In this document: in pieces, positions 36,636 to 45,122 of the stretch | How positions within the stretch are numbered: position 1 is the stretch's first letter | Layout: each line of letters opens with the position of its first letter | Assembly: GCF_003046625.1 (NCBI RefSeq) | Contig: NZ_QAAD01000002.1 | Span: forward strand, 186,001 to 250,000 | Direction: 5' to 3' | Source of the DNA: Mangrovibacterium marinum | GTDB taxonomy: Bacteria > Bacteroidota > Bacteroidia > Bacteroidales > Prolixibacteraceae | Length of the DNA stretch: 64,000 nucleotides | Translations under genes and position numbers: made by a program | Notes under the pieces: model-generated | What the model saw: the letters and a program-made list of their open reading frames with translations, nothing else | What the model was told of the DNA's origin: nothing | Database searches by the model: none

Positions 36636-38969
36636 ATGAGTTATTTGGACGGATTAAACGATGCCCAACGCCAGGCAGTTATAAATATTGAAGGACCATC
36701 GCTGGTTATTGCCGGTGCTGGCTCGGGCAAAACCCGGGTGTTGACATTCAGAATTGCCCACCTGCTGCAAAAAGGGGCCAAACCGGGCAACATTCTTGCC
36801 TTGACCTTTACCAACAAAGCAGCCAAGGAAATGAAAGAACGGATTGCCACCATTGTTGGACAATCCACCGCCCGCTACCTGTGGATGGGCACCTTCCACT
36901 CCATTTTCGCACGCATCCTGCGTACCGAAGCTGAAGTGCTGGGCTTCCCGTCGAATTTCACCATTTACGATTCCGCAGACTCCAAAAGCCTGATCAGAAC
37001 CATTCTCAAAAGCATGCAGCTCGACGAAAAGACCTACAAGCCCAACGTTGTGGCCAGCCGCATATCGTCGGCTAAAAACAGCCTGATAACACCGCCGGCC
37101 TACCAGCAAAATGCGCAAATCATGGAGTACGACATGAGCATTCGCATGCCCCGCATTGCCGAGATCTACAAAGAATATGACAAGCGGTGCAAAATTGCCG
37201 GGGCCATGGACTTTGACGACCTGCTGCTTAAAACCAACATTCTGTTTCGCGACCACAAAGACATTTTGGCCAAATACCAGCAAAAGTTCGACTACCTGCT
37301 CGTTGACGAGTACCAGGACACCAACTTTTCGCAATATCTGATCATTAAAAATCTGGCGGCACAGCATCATAATCTTTGCGTGGTTGGCGACGATGCGCAA
37401 AGTATTTATTCGTTCCGCGGTGCCCGAATCGAAAACATTCTCAATTTCCAGAAGGACTACCCCAAACATCAGGTTTTTAAGCTGGAGCAAAACTACCGTT
37501 CCACACAAACCATTGTGAATGCAGCCAACAGCGTGATTGCCAAAAACAAGCGACAGCTGCAAAAAAATGTTTTCTCTGAAAATAGTGGCGGTAACCGCAT
37601 CAAGGTATTTTCGGCTTTAACCGACAACGAAGAAGGCTACCTGGTGGCTAACGAGATTAGCGAGACACAAATGCGCAAGCACTATCGCTTTCAGGATTAT
37701 GCCATCCTCTACCGTACCAATGCCCAGTCGCGTATTTTTGAAGAAGCCTTGCGCAAACGCAACATTCCCTACAAAATTTACGGAGGGTTGTCGTTCTACC
37801 AACGCAAGGAAATCAAAGACCTGCTAAGCTATTTCCGACTGGTTATCAACCCCAAAGACAATGAAGCTCTGAAACGGGTGATTAACTACCCGGCACGCGG
37901 AATCGGGGCAACCACCCTGGCCAAGCTGGAGCAGGCTGCCGTAGCGCGTACGGAATCCATCTACGAAACCATCCAAAAGTCGCCCTATGAAAATGCGGCC
38001 GGTCTGAACAAAGGAACCCTGGCCAAACTGACTGCTTTCAGCGAAATGATCAGTCAGTTTCAGGAGAAAACGCTGACAGCCGATGCTTACGAGCTGGCCA
38101 ACTATATCGCCACCCAAACCGGCATCATGAAGGATCTGTACCGCGATCAAACCCCCGAAGGCTTAAGCCGTTTCGAAAACATCCAGGAATTGCTGAACGG
38201 GATCCAGGAGTTTACCATCAACGCCCGGGAGGAAGGCACAGCCAATGCCCTGGGGAATTATATGGAAGATGTGGCTCTGTTGACCGACCAGGACGGCGAG
38301 AAAGACGAAGATCTGGACAAGGTTACCCTCATGACCGTCCACTCATCCAAAGGTCTGGAGTTCAAAAATGTGTTTATCGTCGGTATGGAAGAAAACCTTT
38401 TTCCATCGGCCCCCAAGGGAGGAGCCAATCCGAGCATTGAATCGTTTGAAGAAGAACGCCGTCTGTTTTATGTTGCCCTGACAAGAGCAGAGGAAAACGC
38501 CTATCTGAGTTTTGCCAAACAACGCTATCGCTGGGGAAAACTGGACTTCTGTAATCCCAGTCGCTTCATTTTGGAAATCGACGGACGTTATTTGGATATG
38601 CCCGAAGAAAACGGGATGGGCTTCGAACGTGAGTCTCCGCAAACCGGTGGCTATGCCGGATTCCGAAAGCCACAAGCCCAAGAGCCACCGCAAACGCCCG
38701 CTGCCAGCCGGCCGGCCAATGCCAATCCGCAGCTGATGAACCAAAAACTGATGCAACTGCGGGAAGCCAAGAAGCAAAATCAAAATTTTGACGGCGATGA
38801 CCCACGCGACATCCAGGCAGGCATGACCGTTGAACATCAACGCTTTGGCAAAGGTAAAGTACAACAAGTCGACGGCACGTTCCCCAACTTGAAAGCCACT
38901 GTCTTCTTTCCCAATGCCGGGCAAAAACAGCTCTTGCTGAAATTCGCAAAATTGAGGATTGTCCACTAA
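36636..38969 (+). CDS. pcrA: UvrD/PcrA-family ATP-dependent DNA helicase
   Basis: This 777-residue superfamily 1A helicase has LNDAQRQAV (Q motif), AGAGSGKTRVL (motif I, 26-36), ALTFTNKAAKEMKERI (Ia), LLVDEYQDTN (II), VVGDDAQSIYSFRGA (III), KLEQNYRST (IV), VTLMTVHSSKGLEFKNVFI (V) and RLFYVALTRAEENAYLSF (VI). The C-terminus has a Pro/Gln-rich linker and a small Tudor-like domain (TVEHQRFGKGKVQQVDG), which in PcrA binds RNA polymerase. It works in nucleotide excision repair and removal of stalled complexes. Assignment as pcrA or uvrD is not distinguishable here. Confidence 0.93.
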   Translation: MSYLDGLNDAQRQAVINIEGPSLVIAGAGSGKTRVLTFRIAHLLQKGAKPGNILALTFTNKAAKEMKERIATIVGQSTARYLWMGTFHSIFARILRTEAEVLGFPSNFTIYDSADSKSLIRTILKSMQLDEKTYKPNVVASRISSAKNSLITPPAYQQNAQIMEYDMSIRMPRIAEIYKEYDKRCKIAGAMDFDDLLLKTNILFRDHKDILAKYQQKFDYLLVDEYQDTNFSQYLIIKNLAAQHHNLCVVGDDAQSIYSFRGARIENILNFQKDYPKHQVFKLEQNYRSTQTIVNAANSVIAKNKRQLQKNVFSENSGGNRIKVFSALTDNEEGYLVANEISETQMRKHYRFQDYAILYRTNAQSRIFEEALRKRNIPYKIYGGLSFYQRKEIKDLLSYFRLVINPKDNEALKRVINYPARGIGATTLAKLEQAAVARTESIYETIQKSPYENAAGLNKGTLAKLTAFSEMISQFQEKTLTADAYELANYIATQTGIMKDLYRDQTPEGLSRFENIQELLNGIQEFTINAREEGTANALGNYMEDVALLTDQDGEKDEDLDKVTLMTVHSSKGLEFKNVFIVGMEENLFPSAPKGGANPSIESFEEERRLFYVALTRAEENAYLSFAKQRYRWGKLDFCNPSRFILEIDGRYLDMPEENGMGFERESPQTGGYAGFRKPQAQEPPQTPAASRPANANPQLMNQKLMQLREAKKQNQNFDGDDPRDIQAGMTVEHQRFGKGKVQQVDGTFPNLKATVFFPNAGQKQLLLKFAKLRIVH

Positions 38970-39017
38970 AGAAAGCCATAAGGGAATCAGCAAATTACAA
39001 GATTTACAAACAAAAGA

Positions 39018-39048
39018 TTTGGCTGTGAAATTATTTCAACTAGCTTTG
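39018..39048 (+). promoter_or_regulatory. Promoter of the DUF4290-murA operon
   Basis: -33 box TTTG (39018-39021), exactly 19 bases, -7 box TAGCTTTG (39041-39048): a perfect match to the Bacteroidota consensus. The start would be near 39,055, about 93 bases before the DUF4290 ATG. Confidence 0.8.
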
Positions 39049-39147
39049 TAAGCAAAGAATACACTTCACAACTGATAATCAGAATTATTACCCGATTGAC
39101 TCAACCCTGTTTAGTTGAATTCAGTTTTTTATTAGAACATTTTTTAG

Positions 39148-39759
39148 ATGGATTACAATTCAAATCGAAAGAAAATGCCCCTTCCGGAGTATGGGCGTAA
39201 TTTACAAAATATGGTCGATCATATTATGACCATCGAAGACCGGGACGAAAGAAACCGTGCTGCCCGAACCATCGTTGACATCATGGGAAATATGTACCCC
39301 TACCTGCGCGACATCAACGATTTTAAACATAAACTATGGGATCACCTGGCCATCATGTCCGACTTCCAATTAGACATTGACTATCCCTACGAGCCACCCC
39401 GCCGCGAAACGTTTAACGAACCACCGGCACGTATTCCATACAGCACCGGGCGCATCAAAAAACGCCACTATGGCAAAATTCTCGAAGAGCTGATCGACAA
39501 AGCGAGTGTTTACGATGCGGGCGACGAAAAAGAAAACCTGATTAAGCTCATCGCCAACCACATGAAAAAAAGCTACCTCTCCTGGAATAAAGATGCGGTA
39601 GATGATGAGAAAATATACGAAGATCTGGAAATCTTGTCCAAAGGAACAATCAAACGATCTGATTTGGGCTTGACTGAAACCAAGGAATTGCTGCATACCA
39701 AACCCCGCAAAAAACAAAGCACCCAAAGCAACCGCGGGCAAAAGAAACATCGCCGGTAA
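39148..39759 (+). CDS. DUF4290 family protein
   Basis: A soluble protein of 203 residues with the family start LPEYGRNLQNMVDHIMTIED and TIVDIMGNMYPYLRDINDFK, LWDHLAIMSDFQLDIDYPYE. The function is unknown. The family is confined to Bacteroidota and regularly stands directly before murA, as here (26 bases), which suggests a role linked to cell-wall synthesis or its timing. The C-terminal 25 residues are basic and probably disordered (KPRKKQSTQSNRGQKKHRR). Confidence 0.85.
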   Translation: MDYNSNRKKMPLPEYGRNLQNMVDHIMTIEDRDERNRAARTIVDIMGNMYPYLRDINDFKHKLWDHLAIMSDFQLDIDYPYEPPRRETFNEPPARIPYSTGRIKKRHYGKILEELIDKASVYDAGDEKENLIKLIANHMKKSYLSWNKDAVDDEKIYEDLEILSKGTIKRSDLGLTETKELLHTKPRKKQSTQSNRGQKKHRR

Positions 39760-39785
39760 ACGGCTAAAAACACATTACTCCGGAG

Positions 39786-41093
39786 ATGGCAACATTTCAT
39801 ATTGAAGGGGGCCGGAAACTTCACGGCACATTAACGCCCCAAGGTGCAAAAAACGAAGCACTACAAATTATTTGCGCCACCTTACTGAGCGCTGAAAAGA
39901 TTACAATCAGCAACATCCCCGAAATCCGGGACGTCCTTAAGCTCATTGAGCTCCTGGGCGACTTAGGTGTAAAAACCGAAAGGATACGCAAAGGTACATT
40001 CAGCTTCCAGGCTGATGAAATCAACATCGATTATCTCCAAAGCGAGAACTTTTCCAGGCAAGCCATCAGCCTGCGCGGATCCATTATGATCGTAGGGCCT
40101 CTGCTGGCCCGCTTCGGGCAAGCTTACATTCCGCAGCCCGGTGGCGATAAAATCGGCCGCCGCCGGCTGGACACTCATTTTGTAGGCCTGCAAAAACTGG
40201 GGGCATCCTTCCGCTTCGATGCTGAAAAACACTATTTCAGCGTAGAGGCCAAGCAGCTTACCGGCTCCTATATGCTACTCGACGAAGCTTCGGTTACCGG
40301 TACAGCCAATATTTTAATGGCTGCCGTGCTAGCCCAGGGAACAACAACCATCTACAATGCCGCCTGCGAACCCTATCTGCAACAACTTTCCAGAATGCTG
40401 GTCAGCATGGGAGCTCAAATCAGCGGCATCGGTTCAAACTTACTGACCATTGAAGGTGTTTCCTCGCTCACGGGCTGCACACACCGCATTCTGCCCGACA
40501 TGATCGAGGTGGGAAGTTTCATTGGATTAGCAGCAATGACCGGATCAGACATTACCATTCCAGATGTGGGCATCAAACACCTGGGAATCATTCCTGACTC
40601 TTTCAAGCGGCTGGGAATAAAAATGGAAATCATTGGCGACACAATTCACATACCGGCGCAGGACGAATATGAAATCGAAACCTTCATCGACGGTTCCATC
40701 ATGACCATTGCCGATGCTCCGTGGCCCGGATTAACCCCCGACTTGTTAAGCATATTCCTGGTTGTGGCAACGCAGGCTAAAGGCAGTGTACTGATCCACC
40801 AAAAGATGTTTGAAAGCCGCTTGTTCTTTGTCGACAAGCTCATCGATATGGGCGCACAAATCATTCTTTGCGACCCCCATCGTGCAACCGTTATCGGCTT
40901 GAACAAAAAGGTGCAGCTACGAGGCACCACCATGAGTTCTCCCGACATTCGTGCCGGCGTAGCCCTGTTAATTGCTGCACTTTCGGCTCAGGGCAACAGT
41001 AAGATTTCAAATATCGAACAAATTGACCGAGGATACGAAGCAATCGATCAACGCCTCAATGCCATTGGTGCGTCGATAACACGCATCGGCTAA
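39786..41093 (+). CDS. murA: UDP-GlcNAc 1-carboxyvinyltransferase with Asp in place of the fosfomycin-target Cys
   Basis: This 435-residue enzyme adds enolpyruvate to UDP-GlcNAc, the first committed step of peptidoglycan synthesis in the cytoplasm. The conserved QGAKNEALQI holds the catalytic Lys22 and Asn23. The active-site loop reads PQPGGDKIGRRRLDTHF: residue 121 is Asp where most MurA proteins have the Cys (E. coli Cys115) that fosfomycin alkylates, while the following Arg and Asp are kept. Enzymes with Asp at this position are active but fosfomycin-resistant. The second domain has SSPDIRAGVALLIAALSAQG. It is in an operon with DUF4290. Confidence 0.95.
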   Translation: MATFHIEGGRKLHGTLTPQGAKNEALQIICATLLSAEKITISNIPEIRDVLKLIELLGDLGVKTERIRKGTFSFQADEINIDYLQSENFSRQAISLRGSIMIVGPLLARFGQAYIPQPGGDKIGRRRLDTHFVGLQKLGASFRFDAEKHYFSVEAKQLTGSYMLLDEASVTGTANILMAAVLAQGTTTIYNAACEPYLQQLSRMLVSMGAQISGIGSNLLTIEGVSSLTGCTHRILPDMIEVGSFIGLAAMTGSDITIPDVGIKHLGIIPDSFKRLGIKMEIIGDTIHIPAQDEYEIETFIDGSIMTIADAPWPGLTPDLLSIFLVVATQAKGSVLIHQKMFESRLFFVDKLIDMGAQIILCDPHRATVIGLNKKVQLRGTTMSSPDIRAGVALLIAALSAQGNSKISNIEQIDRGYEAIDQRLNAIGASITRIG

Positions 41094-41192
41094 GGCACGA
41101 ACTTTGTTAACTTTTGTGAACAGAATAAACAAAAAACGCTTTTCGACTTTTATAAGAGCGTACAATTTATCAACGCAATAATTTAACACGTT

Positions 41193-41714
41193 ATGAAAAA
41201 GATTTTGATGATCGCCGTTCTTTTTACGATCGCAATCGTTGCGCCCAAGCTTGCCGACGCGCAACAGATCGGACTCAATATCGGGAATAAAGCCCCCGAG
41301 ATTGCAGAAAAAACGGCCGACGGCTCCGAACTAAAACTTTCCTCACTCAAAGGACAATATGTATTAATCGACTTTTGGGCTTCCTGGTGTGGTCCCTGCC
41401 GCCGCGAAAACCCGACCGTTGTAAACGCCTATAAAAATTACCAAAACAAAAAATTCGAAAACGGTAAGGGATTTACTGTATACAGCGTATCGCTCGACAA
41501 ATCGAAAGATGCCTGGCAAAAAGCAATTGCCGATGACTATTTGGTTTGGGACAACCATGTGAGCGACCTCAATGGATGGAGTGCCAAGTACGCAGCGATC
41601 TACGGGGTACGTAGCATCCCAAGCAATTTCCTGATTGACGGCGATGGTGTGATTGTGGCCAAAAACCTTCGTGGCCCGGCGCTTGAAGCTAAACTAAAGG
41701 AATTAATCCGCTAA
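41193..41714 (+). CDS. TlpA-like thiol:disulfide oxidoreductase, exported
   Basis: A 173-residue protein with an N-terminal signal sequence (KKILMIAVLFTIAIVAPKLA, then DAQ) and a thioredoxin fold of the TlpA/ResA type. DFWASWCGPCRREN has redox Cys66 and Cys69, and the cis-Pro segment is RSIPSNFLIDGDG. It should reduce or isomerise disulfides in the periplasm or deliver electrons to cytochrome c maturation. It lies 99 bases after murA, without a clear promoter, so it may be co-transcribed. A related protein lies inside the his operon at 50.4 kb. Confidence 0.88.
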   Translation: MKKILMIAVLFTIAIVAPKLADAQQIGLNIGNKAPEIAEKTADGSELKLSSLKGQYVLIDFWASWCGPCRRENPTVVNAYKNYQNKKFENGKGFTVYSVSLDKSKDAWQKAIADDYLVWDNHVSDLNGWSAKYAAIYGVRSIPSNFLIDGDGVIVAKNLRGPALEAKLKELIR

Positions 41715-41792
41715 CAAACAAACCGAAACAACACCCCAAGGGTTTGGAGAAGAAGCAAATGAAATAATTGCTAAATAAGCGATAATCACCAG

Positions 41793-41821
41793 AGGCAGTA
41801 CCGACGTACTGCCTTTCTTTT
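41793..41821 (+). terminator. Rho-independent terminator
   Basis: AGGCAGTAC (41793-41801), loop CGAC, GTACTGCCT (41806-41814), then TTCTTTTTCT. It is a perfect nine-pair stem ending the DUF4290-murA-tlpA unit. Confidence 0.85.
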
Positions 41822-41878
41822 TCTAATTTTGTCAGCCCTTATTGAAAACGAATGCCAAAATGTCCCGCCAATTTCAGA

Positions 41879-41893
41879 TGGCAGCATTTTTGT
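41879..41893 (+). promoter_or_regulatory. Possible sigma-54-like promoter of grpE-dnaJ
   Basis: TGGCAGCATTTTTGT resembles the -24/-12 layout TGGCAC-N5-TTGC with two mismatches and the right spacing, about 36 bases before the grpE ATG. An inverted TGCCA/TGGCA pair spans 41853-41883. No TAnnTTTG box was found here. Confidence 0.3.
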
Positions 41894-41928
41894 GCCATAA
41901 CAGTCGAAAAAATAAAACAGAAATAAAT

Positions 41929-42522
41929 ATGGCAGAGGAAAAAGTTGTAAACGAGCAAGAAGTGAGTGCTGATGAGGTGAAAAACAACCCCAAAGAGGCA
42001 CAAACAGAAACTGCTAAAAAAGAGCATAAGCACGACAAAAAGTCAAAAAAAGATAAACAGGACGAAATTCAGGAGCAAATCGAAAAATTGCAAAACCAGC
42101 TTGCCGACATGAAGGATAAACACGTACGACTGCAAGCAGAGTTCGACAACTTCAGAAAACGCACCTTGAAGGAAAAAATGGAATTAATGAAATCGGGCGG
42201 CGAAGGTGTCCTGATGAATATCATTCCGGTTATCGATGATTTGGAACGCGCTCTTGCTGCATTTAGTGACGTTGAAGATGAAAATCCGCTGAAGCAAGGA
42301 GTGACTTTGATTTATACCAAATTTCAGGAATTCCTGAAACAAAATGGCATCAAAGAAATTGACGCCAAAGAAAAAGACTTTGACACCGACCTCCACGAGG
42401 CGATTACTAAAATTCCGGCCCCATCGGAAGAACTGAAAGGCAAAGTAGTTGATGTGATTCAGAAAGGATACCTGTTGCACGAAAAAGTTATTCGCTTTGC
42501 TAAAGTTGTAATCGGCGAATAA
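41929..42522 (+). CDS. grpE: Nucleotide exchange factor GrpE
   Basis: 197 residues: an acidic then Lys-rich N-terminus, the long dimerising coiled coil ([20 protein letters not shown]) and the GrpE core [31 protein letters not shown] and the C-terminal beta domain with [19 protein letters not shown]. It releases ADP from DnaK. The frame opens upstream at 41842, but the ATG at 41929 ([10 protein letters not shown]) fits the family and the promoter position. It is followed by dnaJ after 25 bases. Confidence 0.95.
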   Translation: MAEEKVVNEQEVSADEVKNNPKEAQTETAKKEHKHDKKSKKDKQDEIQEQIEKLQNQLADMKDKHVRLQAEFDNFRKRTLKEKMELMKSGGEGVLMNIIPVIDDLERALAAFSDVEDENPLKQGVTLIYTKFQEFLKQNGIKEIDAKEKDFDTDLHEAITKIPAPSEELKGKVVDVIQKGYLLHEKVIRFAKVVIGE

Positions 42523-42547
42523 ACCAGAAAAAAAATCCACAAGGAGC

Positions 42548-43720
42548 ATGGCAAAAAGAGATTATTACGAAGTTTTAGGTGTTAGCAAAAGCGCCACTGC
42601 TGAGGAAATTAAGAAAGCATATCGCAAAAAGGCGATCCAATATCACCCGGATAAAAACCCGGATAATAAAGAAGCTGAGGAAAAATTTAAAGAGGCAGCC
42701 GAGGCCTACGAAGTTTTAAGCAACCCGCAAAAAAAACAGCGCTACGACCAGTTTGGTCATGCCGGCATGGGCGGCGCTGCCGGTGGCGGCTTTGGTGGTC
42801 ACGACATGTCGATGGATGATATTTTCTCCATGTTCGGCGATATTTTCGGCGGCAGCGGCGGTGGCTTTGGTGGCTTTAGCGGCTTTGGTGGCTTCGGCGG
42901 TGGTGGCCGCAGCCAGGGACGGCGCGTTCACCGGGGATCGGACTTGCGCGTGAAAGTTACGCTGAGCATGAAAGATGTCGCAAACGGGGTTGAGAAAAAA
43001 TTGAAACTCAAAAAATACGTCAGCTGCGACAGCTGTCACGGCTCGGGCGCTGAAGGTGGATCCGATTACGAAAGCTGCTCAACCTGTCACGGTAGCGGAC
43101 ATGTAACCCGGGTTACCAACACCTTGCTGGGACAAATGCAAACCACATCGGCCTGCCCCACCTGCGGCGGCGAAGGCCAGATCATCAAGAACAAGTGTAG
43201 CAAATGTCATGGCGAAGGAATCGTCAAAGGAGAAGAAGTTGTCAGCTTCAAAATCCCCGCTGGTGTTGCTGAAGGCATGCAGCTAAATGTATCAGGCAAG
43301 GGGAATGCCGGACGCCGCGGCGGCGTAAACGGCGACCTGCACGTGATTATCACGGAAGAACAACACCCGGATCTAATCCGCGATGGAAACAACCTGATAT
43401 ACAATTTATTTCTATCCATGCCCGATTTCGTATTAGGCACAACAGCCGAGATTCCGACCATCGACAGCAAGGTGAAGGTGAAAATTGAAGCCGGCACACA
43501 GCCTGAGAAAATCCTTCGGCTGCGCGGCAAAGGCCTTCCCGAGGTCAACGGCTACGGACACGGAGACCTGCTGGTACGCATCCACGCCTGGACCCCGAAA
43601 AAGGTTAGCTCGGAAGAGAAAAAATTGCTCGAAAAACTGCAGCAATCACCAAACTTTCAGGCCACCCCATCATCGGGCGACAAAAATTTCTTCGAAAAAA
43701 TGAGAGACATTTTCGACTAA
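42548..43720 (+). CDS. dnaJ: Chaperone protein DnaJ
   Basis: This 390-residue Hsp40 co-chaperone has a J domain ([20 protein letters not shown], His33-Pro34-Asp35), a Gly/Phe-rich linker (about 78-125), four CxxCxGxG zinc repeats ([32 protein letters not shown]) and the C-terminal substrate domain. It stimulates DnaK ATPase and binds unfolded proteins. It forms an operon with grpE; dnaK is not in the window. The stop codon opens directly into a TAAA tetranucleotide run. Confidence 0.97.
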   Translation: MAKRDYYEVLGVSKSATAEEIKKAYRKKAIQYHPDKNPDNKEAEEKFKEAAEAYEVLSNPQKKQRYDQFGHAGMGGAAGGGFGGHDMSMDDIFSMFGDIFGGSGGGFGGFSGFGGFGGGGRSQGRRVHRGSDLRVKVTLSMKDVANGVEKKLKLKKYVSCDSCHGSGAEGGSDYESCSTCHGSGHVTRVTNTLLGQMQTTSACPTCGGEGQIIKNKCSKCHGEGIVKGEEVVSFKIPAGVAEGMQLNVSGKGNAGRRGGVNGDLHVIITEEQHPDLIRDGNNLIYNLFLSMPDFVLGTTAEIPTIDSKVKVKIEAGTQPEKILRLRGKGLPEVNGYGHGDLLVRIHAWTPKKVSSEEKKLLEKLQQSPNFQATPSSGDKNFFEKMRDIFD

Positions 43721-43745
43721 ATAAATAAATAAATAAATAAATAAA
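43718..43745 (+). repeat. TAAA tetranucleotide microsatellite
   Basis: About seven TAAA units begin in the dnaJ stop codon and run to the terminator. Each unit holds an in-frame or out-of-frame TAA, so slippage would not extend DnaJ. Confidence 0.8.
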
Positions 43746-43771
43746 AAACCTCCCCCTCCGGGAGGTTTTTT
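43744..43771 (+). terminator. Terminator of grpE-dnaJ
   Basis: CCTCCC (43749-43754) pairs with GGGAGG (43760-43765), followed by TTTTTT. Confidence 0.8.
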
Positions 43772-44033
43772 ATTTTCCGAAATCCTACAACCGAATAAAG
43801 GCTGCTACTCATCGTCAAACACCAAAAGCAAAGACCTGCTTCAACTCAATAACCGGCACCGCCTCAGACCTTCGTTGCTATTGATAATTCGTCAAAATCA
43901 TCATTTCTTATTTTTAGCTTTTTGACAAGACTTTCCGGAACATCCAAACAAGTAAAAACCGAAGAAAAATCCCCGCTGTGGAGGCAAAAAACAACAAAAA
44001 CAACTTCTTAATTTTAAATTAACAGCAATTCGC
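43772..44033. other. Gap without a supported gene
   Basis: A+T-rich spacer between the dnaJ terminator and the his promoter. No ORF, repeat or RNA was recognised. Confidence 0.5.
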
Positions 44034-44064
44034 TTTGTTCAATTTCAATTTATAACTATACTTG
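44034..44064 (+). promoter_or_regulatory. Promoter of the histidine operon
   Basis: -33 box TTTG (44034-44037), exactly 19 bases, -7 box TATACTTG (44057-44064), one mismatch from TAnnTTTG. The start should lie near 44,070, so the leader peptide begins about 14 bases into the transcript. Confidence 0.75.
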
Positions 44065-44083
44065 CAACACAAAATACAGAACA

Positions 44084-44146
44084 ATGACATTCAATAACGG
44101 ACATCACGGCCATCATCATTTTTTCCTATTACAAGGTAGGCCGTAA
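44084..44146 (+). CDS. hisL: his operon leader peptide
   Basis: This tiny ORF of 20 codons reads MTFNNGHHGHHHFFLLQGRP. Five of its residues 7-12 are His, which only makes sense as a sensor of charged tRNA-His. The ORF ends inside the sequence that forms the antiterminator. Slow translation at the His codons would change RNA pairing downstream. It matches the logic of enterobacterial HisL, with a different sequence. Confidence 0.85.
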   Translation: MTFNNGHHGHHHFFLLQGRP

Positions 44147-44215
44147 TTCTTTTGTCCGCATTGAAACAAAAAATATTAACAAAAAGAAGGCTTACCATCA
44201 GGTAGGCCTTTTTTA
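44106..44215 (+). promoter_or_regulatory. Transcription attenuator of the histidine operon
   Basis: Four segments can be seen. Segment 1, ACGGCC (44106-44111), lies among the His codons and pairs with GGCCGT (44139-44144). Segment 2, GGTAGGCC (44135-44142), can pair with segment 3, GGCTTACC (44189-44196), as antiterminator. Segment 3 also pairs with segment 4, GGTAGGCC (44201-44208), as terminator. Segments 2 and 4 are identical eight-base strings. With scarce His-tRNA the ribosome would cover segment 1, free segment 2 and allow read-through into hisG. Confidence 0.8.
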
Positions 44216-44220
44216 TTTTT
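44187..44220 (+). terminator. Attenuator terminator before hisG
   Basis: AAGGCTTACC (44187-44196), loop ATCA, GGTAGGCCTT (44201-44210), then TTTTTATTTTT. The U-run ends 13 bases before the hisG ATG. Confidence 0.85.
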
Positions 44221-44232
44221 AACAAACTGATC

Positions 44233-45093
44233 ATGACACAATTGAAAATTGCCGTCCAAAACAAAGGACGCTTGTTTGAAGATTCGATGGACTTAATTAA
44301 AGAAACCGGAATCAAATTTTCGCTCGGCAGCAGCCGTGTGCTTCTGGCCTCGGCTAAAAACTTTCCAATGGAAGCACTTTTCCTGCGCGACGACGACATT
44401 CCGCAAACCGTTGCCGATGGGGTAGCCGACATCGGTATTGTTGGCGAAAACGAAGTGCTTGAAAAGAAAATGGACGTTGTTGTTGCCAAGCGTCTTGGAT
44501 TCAGTAAATGCCGCTTATCGCTGGCCATCCCCAAGTCTGATGATTACAAGGGGCCCGAATATTTTAACGGGAAAAAAATCGCCACTTCTTACCCGGTTAT
44601 CCTAAAAGACTGGCTCGATAAAAACAAGGTAAACGCCGAAATTCATGTCATCACGGGCTCTGTTGAAATCGCTCCCGGAATTGGTTTAGCCGATGCTATT
44701 TTCGACATCGTCAGCTCCGGTTCAACGCTGGTTGCCAACCGTCTGAAAGAAGTAGAGGTAGTGACGCCATCTGAAGCACTTTTAATCGCAACTCCGAATC
44801 TTTCATCTGAAAAACAAGCCATCCTCGACGAACTGATCTTCCGTTTGGAGTCTGTTCAGCGTGCTGAAGGTAAAAAATACATCGTCCTGAATGCTCCGAA
44901 AGAGAAAATCGCCGCAATTTCAGCGATTCTTCCCGGGATGAAAAGCCCAACTGTTACGCCGTTGGCAGAAGAAGGATGGGTATCCCTATCGTCGGTCATT
45001 GCTGAAAAAGAATTCTGGGAAATCATCGGAAAACTGAAAGAAGCCGGCGCCCAGGGAATTTTAGTAATGCCGATTGAAAAAATGATTCTCTAA
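44233..45093 (+). CDS. hisG: ATP phosphoribosyltransferase, long form
   Basis: The first enzyme of histidine synthesis joins PRPP to ATP. At 286 residues it is the long form with a C-terminal regulatory ACT-like domain (about 210-286), so feedback inhibition by histidine is expected and no HisZ is needed. Visible motifs: LKIAVQNKGRLFEDSMDLIK, VADGVADIGIVGENEVLE, and the PRPP loop GIGLADAIFDIVSSGSTLVA. It is the first structural gene after the attenuator. Confidence 0.97.
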   Translation: MTQLKIAVQNKGRLFEDSMDLIKETGIKFSLGSSRVLLASAKNFPMEALFLRDDDIPQTVADGVADIGIVGENEVLEKKMDVVVAKRLGFSKCRLSLAIPKSDDYKGPEYFNGKKIATSYPVILKDWLDKNKVNAEIHVITGSVEIAPGIGLADAIFDIVSSGSTLVANRLKEVEVVTPSEALLIATPNLSSEKQAILDELIFRLESVQRAEGKKYIVLNAPKEKIAAISAILPGMKSPTVTPLAEEGWVSLSSVIAEKEFWEIIGKLKEAGAQGILVMPIEKMIL

Positions 45094-45122
45094 TAACTTC
45101 TAACGGGAAAAAATCCACACGC

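Noticed and set aside
44106-44144. Idea that the his leader is a riboswitch rather than an attenuator
   Set aside because: The run of His codons and the mutually exclusive pairings explain the region without a ligand-binding fold.
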